DNA from: Rhodococcus sp. KBS0724
Lineage (GTDB): Bacteria; Actinomycetota; Actinomycetes; Mycobacteriales; Mycobacteriaceae
Direction of reading: 5' to 3'
Assembly (NCBI RefSeq): GCF_005938745.2
Contig: NZ_VCBX02000001.1
Span: forward strand, 2,762,001-2,826,000
DNA length: 64,000 nt
The position numbers and the translations under genes were made by a program. Positions 55,751-64,000 of the stretch are shown here, piece by piece; position 1 is the stretch's first letter, and every line of letters begins with the position of its first letter. The notes beneath the pieces were generated by a model. That model saw only the letters and a program-made list of their open reading frames with translations, did not search any database and was not told the DNA's origin.

Positions 55751-57574
55751 TCAGATGCGTCCTGCGCCGATAACACTGCGCAAGGTCATGTCGAGTTGTT
55801 CGTACGCGCCCGATGCCAGGCTCTCGAGCAGCGCAAGTTTGAGCTCCGGTGCCGCAGAGGTCAGTTCGTTGTACCGCGCAGTCGTGAGGACAGCCACAAC
55901 CACAGTGGTGTCGGCCCGGACGTCGTTGAGGAACCGGGAGTTCAGGAACATCGTCATCTCGCCGAACGTCATTCCGGCGGACAACGTCGCGATCCGGTGC
56001 GTGAGGCCTTGAACGTCGGTGAACGTCGTGCTGACCTGTCCTTGCAGAATCAAATAGAACCCTGACGCCGCATCACCGCGGCGGGCGATAGTTTCGCCCC
56101 TGGCATACGTTCGGCTCTCGAGCTGAGACACGAAGGCAGACACCTGTTTCGGTGACAACGCGTCGAGGACGGGGTGATCCTCGATCGACATGCTCGCCGG
56201 CTGACGCTGCTGTGAGCAGTGGAGCGTCAGGAGAGCGTCCTCGCACCACGCCATCGCCGCGTCGAGGTCGGCAAAAACCCGTCCGCCGCGTTGCGCGGGA
56301 TTGATGCTCGAACTTGCCTGTCCGAGAAGCCCGCTCGGATCCACCAATGCCACGGCGCAACCCTTGTCGGCCAGTTGGGTCCGCAGAGCCGTGATCATGC
56401 GAATCGCCACGTCGCTGGCGTCGTCGACCCGTCGTACGTCGATCACGACCACTTCGAGTCCTTCGTCCACCGAACCGATCTCGCGAACGGCGGACTCCGC
56501 GCCGGTGAACAGGAGATCGCCGTGCAGTTCGTAGATCCGGCTCCGCTTGCCGACGTCTTCGAGAACAGCCTGTTCGGTGGGTGTCCGCCGCACCCGCGAC
56601 GGAGCTTCGGTCACGGTGTACCGCGCGCGAATCGAGGACCTCGACGCCCGCGTCACATGGAGGAAGTGAAGTTCCAACTCCTTGGACAGCGCCTTTGCCG
56701 CGGCCACACCACGAACGCTGTTTCCGTGAGCATCGAGTCTGGGGGAGTAGACGGCGATCCCGATCTGCCCGGGAAGAACTGCCATGACGCCGCCGCCGAC
56801 GCCACTCTTGGCGGGTAACCCCACTTCGACCAGCCACTTCCCGGCGCCGTCGTACATTCCACACGTCGACATGACACTGAGGACCTGTTCGACGCCGACG
56901 GCGGTGAGCGCGCGCTCACGGGTCAGCGGATTGACACCGTTGTTTGCCATTGTTGCGGCCATCAGGCTCAAGTCGCGACAGGTCACGTCGATGGAGCACT
57001 GACGAAAGTACAGGTCGACGGCGTCGTTGGGGTCGCCGGAGATCACGTCGAACGAGCGCAGCATGTGTCCGATAGCGCGATTGCGATGTCCGGTGCGCGC
57101 TTCGGAGTCGTAGACGGCTTCGTTGAACGACAACTGCCGGCCCGCGTAGCGCGAATACGCTGCGCGAATGCGTTCGAAGCGGGTTGCCTGATCTGCGCCT
57201 GTCACCAATGAGGCCGCGGTGATAGCGCCCGCGTTGATCATCGGATTCCGCGGGCGTTCGGTCAGGGGATCGAGACTGATTTCGTTGAACGGCTCACCGG
57301 ATGGTTCGACGTCGATCTTCTCGGCAACCGCGTCGGCGCCGCGATCGGCGAGAGCCAGCGCGTAGGTAAAGGGCTTGGAGATCGACTGGATCGTGAACGG
57401 TTGCCGGGAATCGCCGATTTCGTAGACGTATCCGTCGATAGTGGCGAGACAGATCCCGAACGAATCGGGGGCGACTGCGGCGAGTTCGGGAATGTAGTCC
57501 GCGACTTCTCCGGCATCAAGTGATCGGACTTCGTCGAAGACTCGGGCGATCAGGTCGTCTACCACGTTTCCCAT
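55751..57574 (-). CDS. glsA: Glutaminase A fused to STAS and cyclic-nucleotide-binding-like domains
   Basis: This 607-residue fusion has a full serine-dependent glutaminase at residues 1 to about 310 (QSISK with catalytic Ser64 and Lys67, NPMINAGAI, YxxxARTGHRNRAIG, AKSGVGGG). A STAS-like domain (about 340-430, VVVIDVRRVDDASDVAIRM) and a cNMP-binding-like domain (about 470-580, IARRGDAASGFYLILQGQVS, FGEMTMFL) follow. It should hydrolyse glutamine to glutamate and ammonia. The cNMP pocket lacks the canonical R-x-A motif reading (RFLNDVRADT instead), so a ligand other than cAMP is possible. The ATG at 57574 is used; the longer frame is leader. The 251 bp to the divergent dxs hold both promoters. 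Confidence 0.9.
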   Translation of the reverse strand: MGNVVDDLIARVFDEVRSLDAGEVADYIPELAAVAPDSFGICLATIDGYVYEIGDSRQPFTIQSISKPFTYALALADRGADAVAEKIDVEPSGEPFNEISLDPLTERPRNPMINAGAITAASLVTGADQATRFERIRAAYSRYAGRQLSFNEAVYDSEARTGHRNRAIGHMLRSFDVISGDPNDAVDLYFRQCSIDVTCRDLSLMAATMANNGVNPLTRERALTAVGVEQVLSVMSTCGMYDGAGKWLVEVGLPAKSGVGGGVMAVLPGQIGIAVYSPRLDAHGNSVRGVAAAKALSKELELHFLHVTRASRSSIRARYTVTEAPSRVRRTPTEQAVLEDVGKRSRIYELHGDLLFTGAESAVREIGSVDEGLEVVVIDVRRVDDASDVAIRMITALRTQLADKGCAVALVDPSGLLGQASSSINPAQRGGRVFADLDAAMAWCEDALLTLHCSQQRQPASMSIEDHPVLDALSPKQVSAFVSQLESRTYARGETIARRGDAASGFYLILQGQVSTTFTDVQGLTHRIATLSAGMTFGEMTMFLNSRFLNDVRADTTVVVAVLTTARYNELTSAAPELKLALLESLASGAYEQLDMTLRSVIGAGRI

Positions 57575-57825
57575 AGGAAGACTGTAAGCCGACGGGTTCG
57601 ACAATTTGTGGTTGCAGAGCGGGCGAAGACAAGATCTGTCATCCGTTTTGTCTGTGATTGCGATCACGAACGGTCGGCCGGCAGTGCTGTTACCCGAAGT
57701 CACAGGTGAATACCGCCGAGTCCGCGTGTCGGTTCGCTACAACGCTCCGTAGACTGACAGAACTGTCGCACAGACAGCCGCGGCGCGCACCGGTGCAGCT
57801 GTGAAGCACGGAAGGAGCGATCTCG

Positions 57826-59763
57826 TTGGGTGTTCTTGCCCGCATTCAGGGTCCTGACGATCTGCGTCAGTTGAGCCACGCCGAGGTTTCGGAGTTGGCT
57901 GACGAGATTCGTGAGTTCCTGGTGCAGAAGGTCGCTGCTACCGGTGGTCACCTCGGCCCCAATCTCGGAGTTGTCGAACTGACACTCGCCCTGCATCGAA
58001 TTTTCGATTCTCCGCAGGACGCCATCATCTTCGACACCGGACATCAGGCGTATGTCCACAAGATCCTCACCGGCCGCAAGGATCAGTTCGACACCTTGCG
58101 CAAACAAGGCGGTTTGTCGGGGTACCCCTGCCGCGCGGAGAGTGAACACGACTGGGTCGAGTCCTCCCACGCATCAGCCGCACTGTCCTATGCAGACGGT
58201 TTGGCCAAGGCGTTTGCGCTGACCGGTCAAGATCGACACGTCGTCGCCGTTGTCGGCGATGGTGCGCTCACCGGCGGAATGTGTTGGGAAGCCCTCAACA
58301 ACATCGCGGCCGGCAAAGACCGCTCCGTGGTGATCGTCGTCAACGACAACGGTCGCTCGTACGCGCCCACCATCGGCGGACTTGCCGACCACCTCTCCGC
58401 GTTGCGGACCGCCCCGAGTTACGAGCGGGCGCTCGACAACGGTCGCAGGATGGTTAAGAAGCTTCCGTGGGTGGGACGCACGGCGTACTCCGTCCTGCAC
58501 GGAATGAAAGCCGGCCTCAAAGACGCGGTCAGCCCGCAGGTCATGTTCACCGACCTCGGTATCAAGTACCTGGGCCCCGTCGACGGACACGACGAGCCGG
58601 CCATGGAATCGGCGTTGCGCCGGGCCAAGGCCTACGGCGGACCGGTGATCGTTCACGCCGTCACCCGCAAGGGCAACGGTTACGCGCATGCCGAGAACGA
58701 CGTCGCGGATCAGATGCACGCAACCGGGGTTATCGATCCCGTCACCGGTCGGTCGGACAAGACGCCGGCACTCGACTGGACGTCGGTTTTCTCCGCCGAG
58801 TTGATCGAGCAGGCTTCGCGGCGCGAGGACATCGTGGCCATCACAGCCGCGATGGCCGGACCCACCGGCCTGGCCGCGTTCGCGGAGAAGTTCCCCGACC
58901 GCATGTTCGACGTCGGTATCGCCGAGCAGCATGCAATGACGTCAGCGGCCGGGCTGGCGCTCGGCGGGTTGCACCCGGTGGTCGCAATTTACGCGACGTT
59001 CCTCAACCGCGCCTTCGATCAGTTGCTCATGGATGTTGCACTCCTGAAGCAGCCGGTGACGGTCGTTCTCGACCGCGCCGGCGTCACCGGCGTCGACGGC
59101 GCGAGCCACAACGGTGTCTGGGACCTGTCCCTGCTCGGCATCATTCCCGGAATTCGTGTTGCGGCCCCACGCGACGCTGTCACGCTCCGTGAAGAATTGG
59201 ACGAGGCCCTCAAGGTCGACGACGGTCCGACCGTCGTCCGGTTCCCGAAGGGTGCTGTCCCCGAGGGGATTCCGGCGATCAAGCGGCTCGACGGAATTGA
59301 CGTGCTTCGCGAATCCGAGGGCGATCGCGGCGATGTGCTGCTCGTTGCTGTCGGTCCATTTGCCTCGTTGGCACTCGCGATCGCCGAACGCCTCGACAAG
59401 CAGGGCATTGCAGTGACCGTCGTCGATCCGCGCTGGGTTCTGCCAGTCTCGGACGCGCTGGTCAAGATTGCCGACAAGTTCGCGCTTGTTGTCACTCTCG
59501 AAGACGGCGGGGTGCACGGTGGTATCGGTTCGACGGTCTCCGCAGCGTTGCGGGCTGCCGGTGTTCACACCGCGTGCCGCGACATGGGTGTGCCGCAGCA
59601 GTTCCTGGACCACGCCTCCCGTGAAGCCATCCACCAGGAATTGGGCCTCACGGCGCAGGATCTGTCGCTGAAAATTACCGGTTGGGTGGCCAGTATGGGT
59701 GGCTCGGCCGTTCATGTTCAAGGCGATGCGCCCGCGCGTGGCGACGCCCCCGCCCAGGGCTGA
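57826..59763 (+). CDS. dxs: 1-deoxy-D-xylulose-5-phosphate synthase
   Basis: This 645-residue thiamine-diphosphate enzyme makes DXP from pyruvate and glyceraldehyde-3-phosphate, the first step of the MEP isoprenoid pathway. TPP-binding [16 protein letters not shown] (with Mg ligands), GHQAYVHK and the catalytic Glu in GIAEQHA are all visible, as are the transketolase-like central and C-terminal domains. The start is a TTG at 57826 with GGAAGGAG 8 bp upstream, and the protein begins [17 protein letters not shown] as usual. The C-terminus has a short [13 protein letters not shown] repeat not seen in typical Dxs. A strong terminator follows. Confidence 0.95.
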   Translation: MGVLARIQGPDDLRQLSHAEVSELADEIREFLVQKVAATGGHLGPNLGVVELTLALHRIFDSPQDAIIFDTGHQAYVHKILTGRKDQFDTLRKQGGLSGYPCRAESEHDWVESSHASAALSYADGLAKAFALTGQDRHVVAVVGDGALTGGMCWEALNNIAAGKDRSVVIVVNDNGRSYAPTIGGLADHLSALRTAPSYERALDNGRRMVKKLPWVGRTAYSVLHGMKAGLKDAVSPQVMFTDLGIKYLGPVDGHDEPAMESALRRAKAYGGPVIVHAVTRKGNGYAHAENDVADQMHATGVIDPVTGRSDKTPALDWTSVFSAELIEQASRREDIVAITAAMAGPTGLAAFAEKFPDRMFDVGIAEQHAMTSAAGLALGGLHPVVAIYATFLNRAFDQLLMDVALLKQPVTVVLDRAGVTGVDGASHNGVWDLSLLGIIPGIRVAAPRDAVTLREELDEALKVDDGPTVVRFPKGAVPEGIPAIKRLDGIDVLRESEGDRGDVLLVAVGPFASLALAIAERLDKQGIAVTVVDPRWVLPVSDALVKIADKFALVVTLEDGGVHGGIGSTVSAALRAAGVHTACRDMGVPQQFLDHASREAIHQELGLTAQDLSLKITGWVASMGGSAVHVQGDAPARGDAPAQG

Positions 59764-59779
59764 GTAGAAACGTCAAACG

Positions 59780-59821
59780 GTATCGGCACTGCTGAGAATC
59801 GCTTCTCAGCAGTGCCGATAC
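59780..59821. terminator. Terminator after dxs
   Basis: Nineteen-base arms (59780-59798 and 59803-59821) pair perfectly around a TCGC loop, and an AAACG/CGTTT step extends the stem across one bulged base. It starts 16 bp past the dxs stop and also faces the convergent sugar porter. Confidence 0.92.
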
Positions 59822-59865
59822 GTTTATGGCGGGTACGTTTAAGGCGGGGGCGTGGCGTGCGGTAG

Positions 59866-61308
59866 CTATTGCACCGATTCGAGTGTGCTGCCCCGCGTTT
59901 CCTTCACGAATCTCAGCACCACGAACAGCGACAGTAGTGCCATCACCGCGTAGCCGCCGTAGGTGAGCGACAGATTCCAATCGGCCAGCGACGGGAAGGT
60001 CCAGGACACCAGGAAGTTCGCGACCCAGTTTGCTGCAGTGGCGAGTCCGACTGCGGTGGCACGTACGCGGTTGGGGAACATCTCGGAGATGAGGACCCAG
60101 ACGACCGGTCCCCACGACAGCGCGAAGAAGAACACGAAGGCGTTTGCACCGATGAGGGCGATGGTGGCGTTGGCGCCGCTCAGTGTCGCGACGGATTCGC
60201 CGATCTCGTTCTTGGTCACTGTTGCCGAATGGAAACAGATGGCCGCCGTTCCGAGTGAGATCGCCATACCGGCGGAACCGACCAGCAGCAACGGCTTGCG
60301 TCCGACGCGGTCGATGACGGCAATCGCGACGAAGGTGCCGATGATGTTGACCAGTGCACTGACGACGCTGATCAGGAGCGAGCGGTCCGCGCCGAATCCG
60401 ACGGCCTGCCACAGCGTGCTGGAGTAGTAGAAGATGACGTTGATTCCGACGAACTGCTGAAGCGCGGCCAATGCGATGCCGAGCCAAACCAGGTACGAGA
60501 CGCCGAGGCGCTTCGAGAAGAGCTCACGCACAGTGGTTTTGGCCTGCTTGAGTTTGAGGGACTCGCGAATCTCGTCCATCCGGCCGGTGACGGCGTCATG
60601 GTCGCCGCCTTCGAGGTCGGAGATGATCTTGCGGGCACGGTCGTCCTTGCCCTGAGCGACGAGGAAACGAGGAGATTCCGGGATCGTGGTCGTCATGACG
60701 AGGTACAGCAGCGCGGGTACTGCCTCGAGCATCAGCATCCACTGCCAGGCTTCGAGGCCGGCAATCTGATTGCGAGCGCCACCCGCCGCGGCTTGGAGTG
60801 CGTAGTTGACCAACTGCGACACCGCAATTCCGAGCACGATGGCCAGCTGATACATCGAACCGAGGCGGCCACGGATAGCGGCCGGTGAGATCTCCGCGAT
60901 GTATGCCGGTGCGATCACCGACGCAAAACCGACAGCCACACCGCCGACCACACGCCAGAACGTGAGGTCGTAGACGCTGAACGGAACGGCAGAACCGACG
61001 GCGCCGACAACAAAGAGCACTGCCGCGATCTGCATGACGCGGATGCGACCGAGCCGGTCGGCGAGTGATCCCGCTATCCACGCGCCCAAGGCTGCACCGA
61101 GGAGGGTCAGTGAGACGGTCAGGCCGGTGGCGCCGGCACCGATGTCGTACTTGTCGCGGATCGCTCCGACGGCTCCGTTGATGACAGCTGTGTCGTATCC
61201 GAACAGGAACCCGCCGAGCGCGGCGGCGCCGGCAAAGAGAACTGCATGTCCGACGGCAGCGCGTGTAGCGCCGGAACCGCCACTTCCGGTCGTTTCGCTG
61301 AATGCCAT
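59866..61308 (-). CDS. Sugar porter family MFS transporter
   Basis: This 480-residue protein has 12 transmembrane segments with the sugar-porter signatures GGFLFGYDTAVINGA, ADRLGRIRV, PESPRFLVAQGK in the central loop, QQFVGINVIFYYSSTLWQ, DRVGRKPLLLVGS and KETRG. It should import a hexose, pentose or polyol by proton symport; the substrate cannot be told from sequence. The ATG at 61308 follows a GGGGGCAG site. It has no sugar-catabolic gene next to it. The 162 bp upstream (61309-61470) contain no gene. Confidence 0.9.
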   Translation of the reverse strand: MAFSETTGSGGSGATRAAVGHAVLFAGAAALGGFLFGYDTAVINGAVGAIRDKYDIGAGATGLTVSLTLLGAALGAWIAGSLADRLGRIRVMQIAAVLFVVGAVGSAVPFSVYDLTFWRVVGGVAVGFASVIAPAYIAEISPAAIRGRLGSMYQLAIVLGIAVSQLVNYALQAAAGGARNQIAGLEAWQWMLMLEAVPALLYLVMTTTIPESPRFLVAQGKDDRARKIISDLEGGDHDAVTGRMDEIRESLKLKQAKTTVRELFSKRLGVSYLVWLGIALAALQQFVGINVIFYYSSTLWQAVGFGADRSLLISVVSALVNIIGTFVAIAVIDRVGRKPLLLVGSAGMAISLGTAAICFHSATVTKNEIGESVATLSGANATIALIGANAFVFFFALSWGPVVWVLISEMFPNRVRATAVGLATAANWVANFLVSWTFPSLADWNLSLTYGGYAVMALLSLFVVLRFVKETRGSTLESVQ

Positions 61309-61470
61309 TCCTGCCCCCTCCGGGCCAAGTGAACTACGCCCCGATGCGTCGTCCGTGTATGAAGCACTCTGGACGCTACGCCCACCGTGGGCGATTTGGC
61401 GGCTAGTCGAGTCTTGTTATCCACCTGAGTTGTTCGGGACATTCGTCCAGACGTCGATCACGCGTCAGGT

Positions 61471-61935
61471 TTATGCGCTCCGTTCGGCCTTTGCCGCGAA
61501 GTCCGCAAGGTCTGCGGCCATCATCTTTCGGGTGATCCGAAGTCCGAGGCGTCCGAATACGGCACCGAGGACTTTGGACACGGTGGACTGGGATTCGGAA
61601 ACGCCGGCGAAGTTCATTTCGAGCAGTGTGCCGCCGGGTACGGGTTTCAGCGTGAACCCGGACGTGTAGTCCATACCGTTCGAGTGTGCCTTCACCACGG
61701 TGCGGGTGGGAGCGTCGACCTCTACGACCCACATTTCCTCGGATGCTTCCTTACCCATCAGCTTTCGGGTTTCACGCCACCGGGTGCCAACGGCGTATCC
61801 CTCACCGGCGAGCCGTTCGATACGGGTCACGCCGGTGAGGGTGTCGACGGCACCGTCGAGGTCGGTGACGACCTTCCATACGGTGTCGATGGGTGCATGG
61901 ACGACTCTGGTCACGGATGTCGCTAGTTCAGCCAT
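61471..61935 (-). CDS. SRPBCC (START/Bet v1-like) family protein
   Basis: This 154-residue protein has the SRPBCC pattern: SVTRVVHAPIDTVWKVVTDLDGAVDTLTGVTRIERL, RWRETRKLMGKEASEEMWV, then the beta sheet SGFTLKPVPGGTLLEMNFAG and a long C-terminal helix. Such proteins bind hydrophobic ligands or act as polyketide-cyclase-like enzymes; ligand and role are unknown. It is transcribed toward the sugar porter, with a 162 bp gap, so they need not be linked. Confidence 0.85.
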   Translation of the reverse strand: MAELATSVTRVVHAPIDTVWKVVTDLDGAVDTLTGVTRIERLAGEGYAVGTRWRETRKLMGKEASEEMWVVEVDAPTRTVVKAHSNGMDYTSGFTLKPVPGGTLLEMNFAGVSESQSTVSKVLGAVFGRLGLRITRKMMAADLADFAAKAERSA

Positions 61936-62000
61936 GCGGAGAGCCTAGGTCGCGGCACCGACAACCGCGCGACTACTTCAGCCGAAGACGGCGCCGGCGA

Positions 62001-63338
62001 TCAGTCGAACTGGCAGCCACTGACCGGTACGCCGTTCAATCGATCCCGGAGGTAGTCGAACGCGTTGTTCGGGCCGAATCCGTCGATGATCTCCGGACCG
62101 AAGTGATTGGCAAACGTTGTGCCGGGCGCGATCGGTGGCAGGGTGTTGGTTCGGAACGTGACCGTGGCACCCCGCGAACACCATGTCTCGGCCAGTGTCC
62201 GTGCCTGCGCATAGGGAATGGTGTCGTCGTTGATTCCGCTCGTCACGAGAACGGGGGAGGTGGGCGTCAGGTTGCCGATCTGTTGTTCGTCGAGAATGGC
62301 TGCGGCTTCGGGGATCTCGTCGAGATGATCGAGGAGTGGTCGGCCGTCGACGGTCAGTGCGTCGGTGCGCATGAAGGGGTGCTTCACGATGATGTCGCCG
62401 ACACATTCGGTGGACAGTTGATCAAGAAGGGCGCGCCCTTGCGGGGTGATTCGCTGGTCCAACGACGCATTCAGTTCGGGATAACGCGCGAGCAGCCCGT
62501 TGATGTTGAATCCGACGACGCCGCCGATCAGGTTGCCGTCGATCTGCCCGAGTACCGATCGCAGATCGGCCGGGGGAGCGCCGGCCCAGGTTCCCGCGAG
62601 GTTGAGTTCCGGTGCGTAACTGGGCTGGAGTTCGGCCGCTGCGGCAGCCGCTCCGCCGCCTTGCGAATATCCCCAGAACGCCAGGGGAGTATCGGAGCCG
62701 GTTCCACTGAGAATGTTTGCCGCCCGGGCGGCGTCGAGCATTGCGTGCGCTTCTTCGATTCGATTGACGTATGTGTCGACGCCGGGGGTACCCAGACCGA
62801 TGTAGTCAGTGATAAAAACGCGGGCCCCCAATGCATTCCAGGTTCCGGCGGAGAACAGTTCCTGATTTGCGGACAGCGACAGCGGATCGGTCTGGATCAG
62901 CAATGCGTCGGGAAAAGCACGCGACGGCGCGCATTGGTCACCTTGACCCATTGTGCCCGGTCCGATGACAACAGTGGGTCGCTCGCCGGTGCCCTGCCAC
63001 GGTTTCGACGTGTCGATGTAGGTGCCCGTGACCGCAGTGGGCGTGCCGTCCTGAAGCCGTGAGGTGTACATGACTCGTTGTGCTGCGGCCGGCCACGGAC
63101 CGTTGTACTCGGGCAGTGATGCTCGGAGCGTCATCGGCTCGGTGCGAATGACGCTGCCGGGAAGGGTCGAGAAATCTTCGGGCGGTTGATAGAACTCGGG
63201 GATCGCCGGAGCGGCTGCGGCAGGGCTGATCGCCGTGACGGCACAGAGTGATGTTGCAACGACGGACATGCCGACCAGTGCGGCAACCCGCAACCGTCGA
63301 GTGGACGTGCGCCGAAACGCTGCGGACAAATTGTTCAT
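62001..63338 (-). CDS. Secreted lipase, LIP (secretory lipase) family
   Basis: This 445-residue secreted alpha/beta hydrolase has a long signal peptide (basic TRRLRVAALVGM, then a hydrophobic stretch, cleavage near AAAA-PAIPE, about residue 42). The nucleophile elbow is GYSQGGGAAA, the acidic residue lies in SGINDDTIPY and the His in FANHFGPE. The fold and motifs match the LIP-type triacylglycerol/acyl lipases common in Rhodococcus, Nocardia and mycobacteria. It should hydrolyse extracellular lipids or esters. The ATG at 63338 gives the signal peptide; longer frames do not. A TetR gene is divergent from it. Confidence 0.88.
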   Translation of the reverse strand: MNNLSAAFRRTSTRRLRVAALVGMSVVATSLCAVTAISPAAAAPAIPEFYQPPEDFSTLPGSVIRTEPMTLRASLPEYNGPWPAAAQRVMYTSRLQDGTPTAVTGTYIDTSKPWQGTGERPTVVIGPGTMGQGDQCAPSRAFPDALLIQTDPLSLSANQELFSAGTWNALGARVFITDYIGLGTPGVDTYVNRIEEAHAMLDAARAANILSGTGSDTPLAFWGYSQGGGAAAAAAELQPSYAPELNLAGTWAGAPPADLRSVLGQIDGNLIGGVVGFNINGLLARYPELNASLDQRITPQGRALLDQLSTECVGDIIVKHPFMRTDALTVDGRPLLDHLDEIPEAAAILDEQQIGNLTPTSPVLVTSGINDDTIPYAQARTLAETWCSRGATVTFRTNTLPPIAPGTTFANHFGPEIIDGFGPNNAFDYLRDRLNGVPVSGCQFD

Positions 63339-63651
63339 GAATGCCTCTCGATGCGTGGCGAAAACAGCGCGCGCGTTGCTGCGGTCGACCTGAAGAAGTG
63401 TGAAATACGGTCCTCGACAGAGTCCCGCTTGCCGTGTCGGAGCGCCGTACGCATAGTGCGGCAATCGATCTCGGCGGTGCTCGGAAGTGTGGTGCGGAGC
63501 TCACCCCTATGAGCTACCGGCGAGTAACAACATAGCCCATAATTTCGTGAACTGGGTCACGAAAGTGTGATTTCGCCCAGAAATCTTCCCGAACGGTTCG
63601 TAAATCGTCGTGACCTGCGGGCTTGTCGCAATACAGGTTTGGGTGAATCGG
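63339..63651. other. Divergent promoter region between lipase and TetR genes
   Basis: These 313 bp separate the starts of the lipase (minus) and the TetR regulator (plus). No gene or clear hairpin is seen. It should hold both promoters and any operator for the TetR protein, but I could not pick out a convincing palindrome. Confidence 0.5.
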
Positions 63652-64000
63652 GTGCTGATAGGCGATAATTTCCCGGTGCGGTCGCAGCAGAAGATCCTGA
63701 ACGCCACGCTTCGACTGATCGAGGGTGGCGGGTTCGAGGCCGTCAACATGGCTGCGATTGCTCACGAAGCCGGTGTGTCGCGCCAAACCGTCTACTCCAA
63801 TTTCGGGTCCCGCGAAGAAGTGGTGTCCAGGGCGATGTCCGATCTCACGGTCGAGATGTTGAGTGGCATCAAAGCGCGACTGGATGCGGTGGAAAGCGCC
63901 TGCGAGTACGTCGTCGAGTTCATCGTGGCCTCGCGGGCGGAGGTGCGGGCTCATCCAGTACTGACGACATTGTTGCTGGCCGAACGGGGTGATCCGGTGT
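63652..64000 (+). CDS. TetR family transcriptional regulator (3' end outside window)
   Basis: The first 116 codons of a TetR-type regulator are present: VRSQQKILNATLRLIEGGGFEAVNMAAIAHEAGVSRQTVYSNFGSREEVVS is the N-terminal helix-turn-helix, followed by the first helices of the ligand-binding domain. The start is uncertain: GTG 63643, 63652 or 63676 are in frame, and none has an ideal ribosome site. It is divergent from the secreted lipase gene and may control it. The rest of the gene is outside the window. Confidence 0.8.
   Translation, partial: MLIGDNFPVRSQQKILNATLRLIEGGGFEAVNMAAIAHEAGVSRQTVYSNFGSREEVVSRAMSDLTVEMLSGIKARLDAVESACEYVVEFIVASRAEVRAHPVLTTLLLAERGDPV

Overview
The window looks like chromosomal DNA of a mycolic-acid actinobacterium, most likely Rhodococcus of the erythropolis/qingshengii type. 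This is inferred from the high G+C, the frequent GTG/TTG starts, and a long gene order I recognise from mycobacteria: sigA, ppgK, suhB-like, cei, DUF4193, DUF3093, dut, DUF3710, hydrolase, OB-fold protein, DUF3159, two TrkA genes, APC transporter, TrmA-like methyltransferase and dxs. That order corresponds to the Rv2703 to Rv2682c neighbourhood of M. tuberculosis. I see no rRNA, tRNA, CRISPR array or insertion sequence.

1-10.1 kb holds core and accessory genes: a 3'-truncated hrpA, small membrane proteins, a class III aminotransferase, a PhzF-like protein, and the peroxide-defence pair ahpC-ahpD divergent from oxyR. 10.2-12.5 kb is the most unusual part. A small operon on the minus strand carries a WXG100 protein, a 53-residue protein, a 150-residue protein ending in a colicin-E3-like ribonuclease tail, a small acidic DUF7683-like probable immunity protein, and a second protein with the same N-terminal module that ends where an E3-type domain would begin. 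It looks like a rearranged type VII secretion-linked toxin/immunity locus inserted between oxyR and a glycolate-oxidase-like gene.

12.7-29.6 kb carries an FAD oxidase, a LysR effector domain lacking its DNA-binding domain and paired with DUF5997, a Ski2-like helicase, a PAC2 protein, a lipoprotein, ideR-galE, the overlapping deacetylase/acetyltransferase pair acuC-pat, and sigB with a clear SigE/SigH-type promoter. 29.7-38.7 kb has a methyltransferase, DUF3099/DUF3039, a BrkB membrane protein, a helicase, a KhtT/KhtU-like cation efflux pair and a secreted PtpB-like phosphatase.

38.7-52.8 kb is the conserved sigA-to-methyltransferase block, including a KimA-like potassium importer divergent from two TrkA-type regulatory subunits. 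52.9-64 kb has a MarR-DHA2 efflux pair with a candidate operator, a SIMPL protein, a glutaminase fused to STAS and cyclic-nucleotide-binding-like domains, dxs, a sugar porter, an SRPBCC protein, a secreted LIP-type lipase, and the start of a TetR regulator cut by the window end.

Several convergent gene pairs are separated by strong perfect hairpins that probably act as two-way terminators. Short tandem repeats sit on the stop codons of two genes (22.6 and 51.4 kb).
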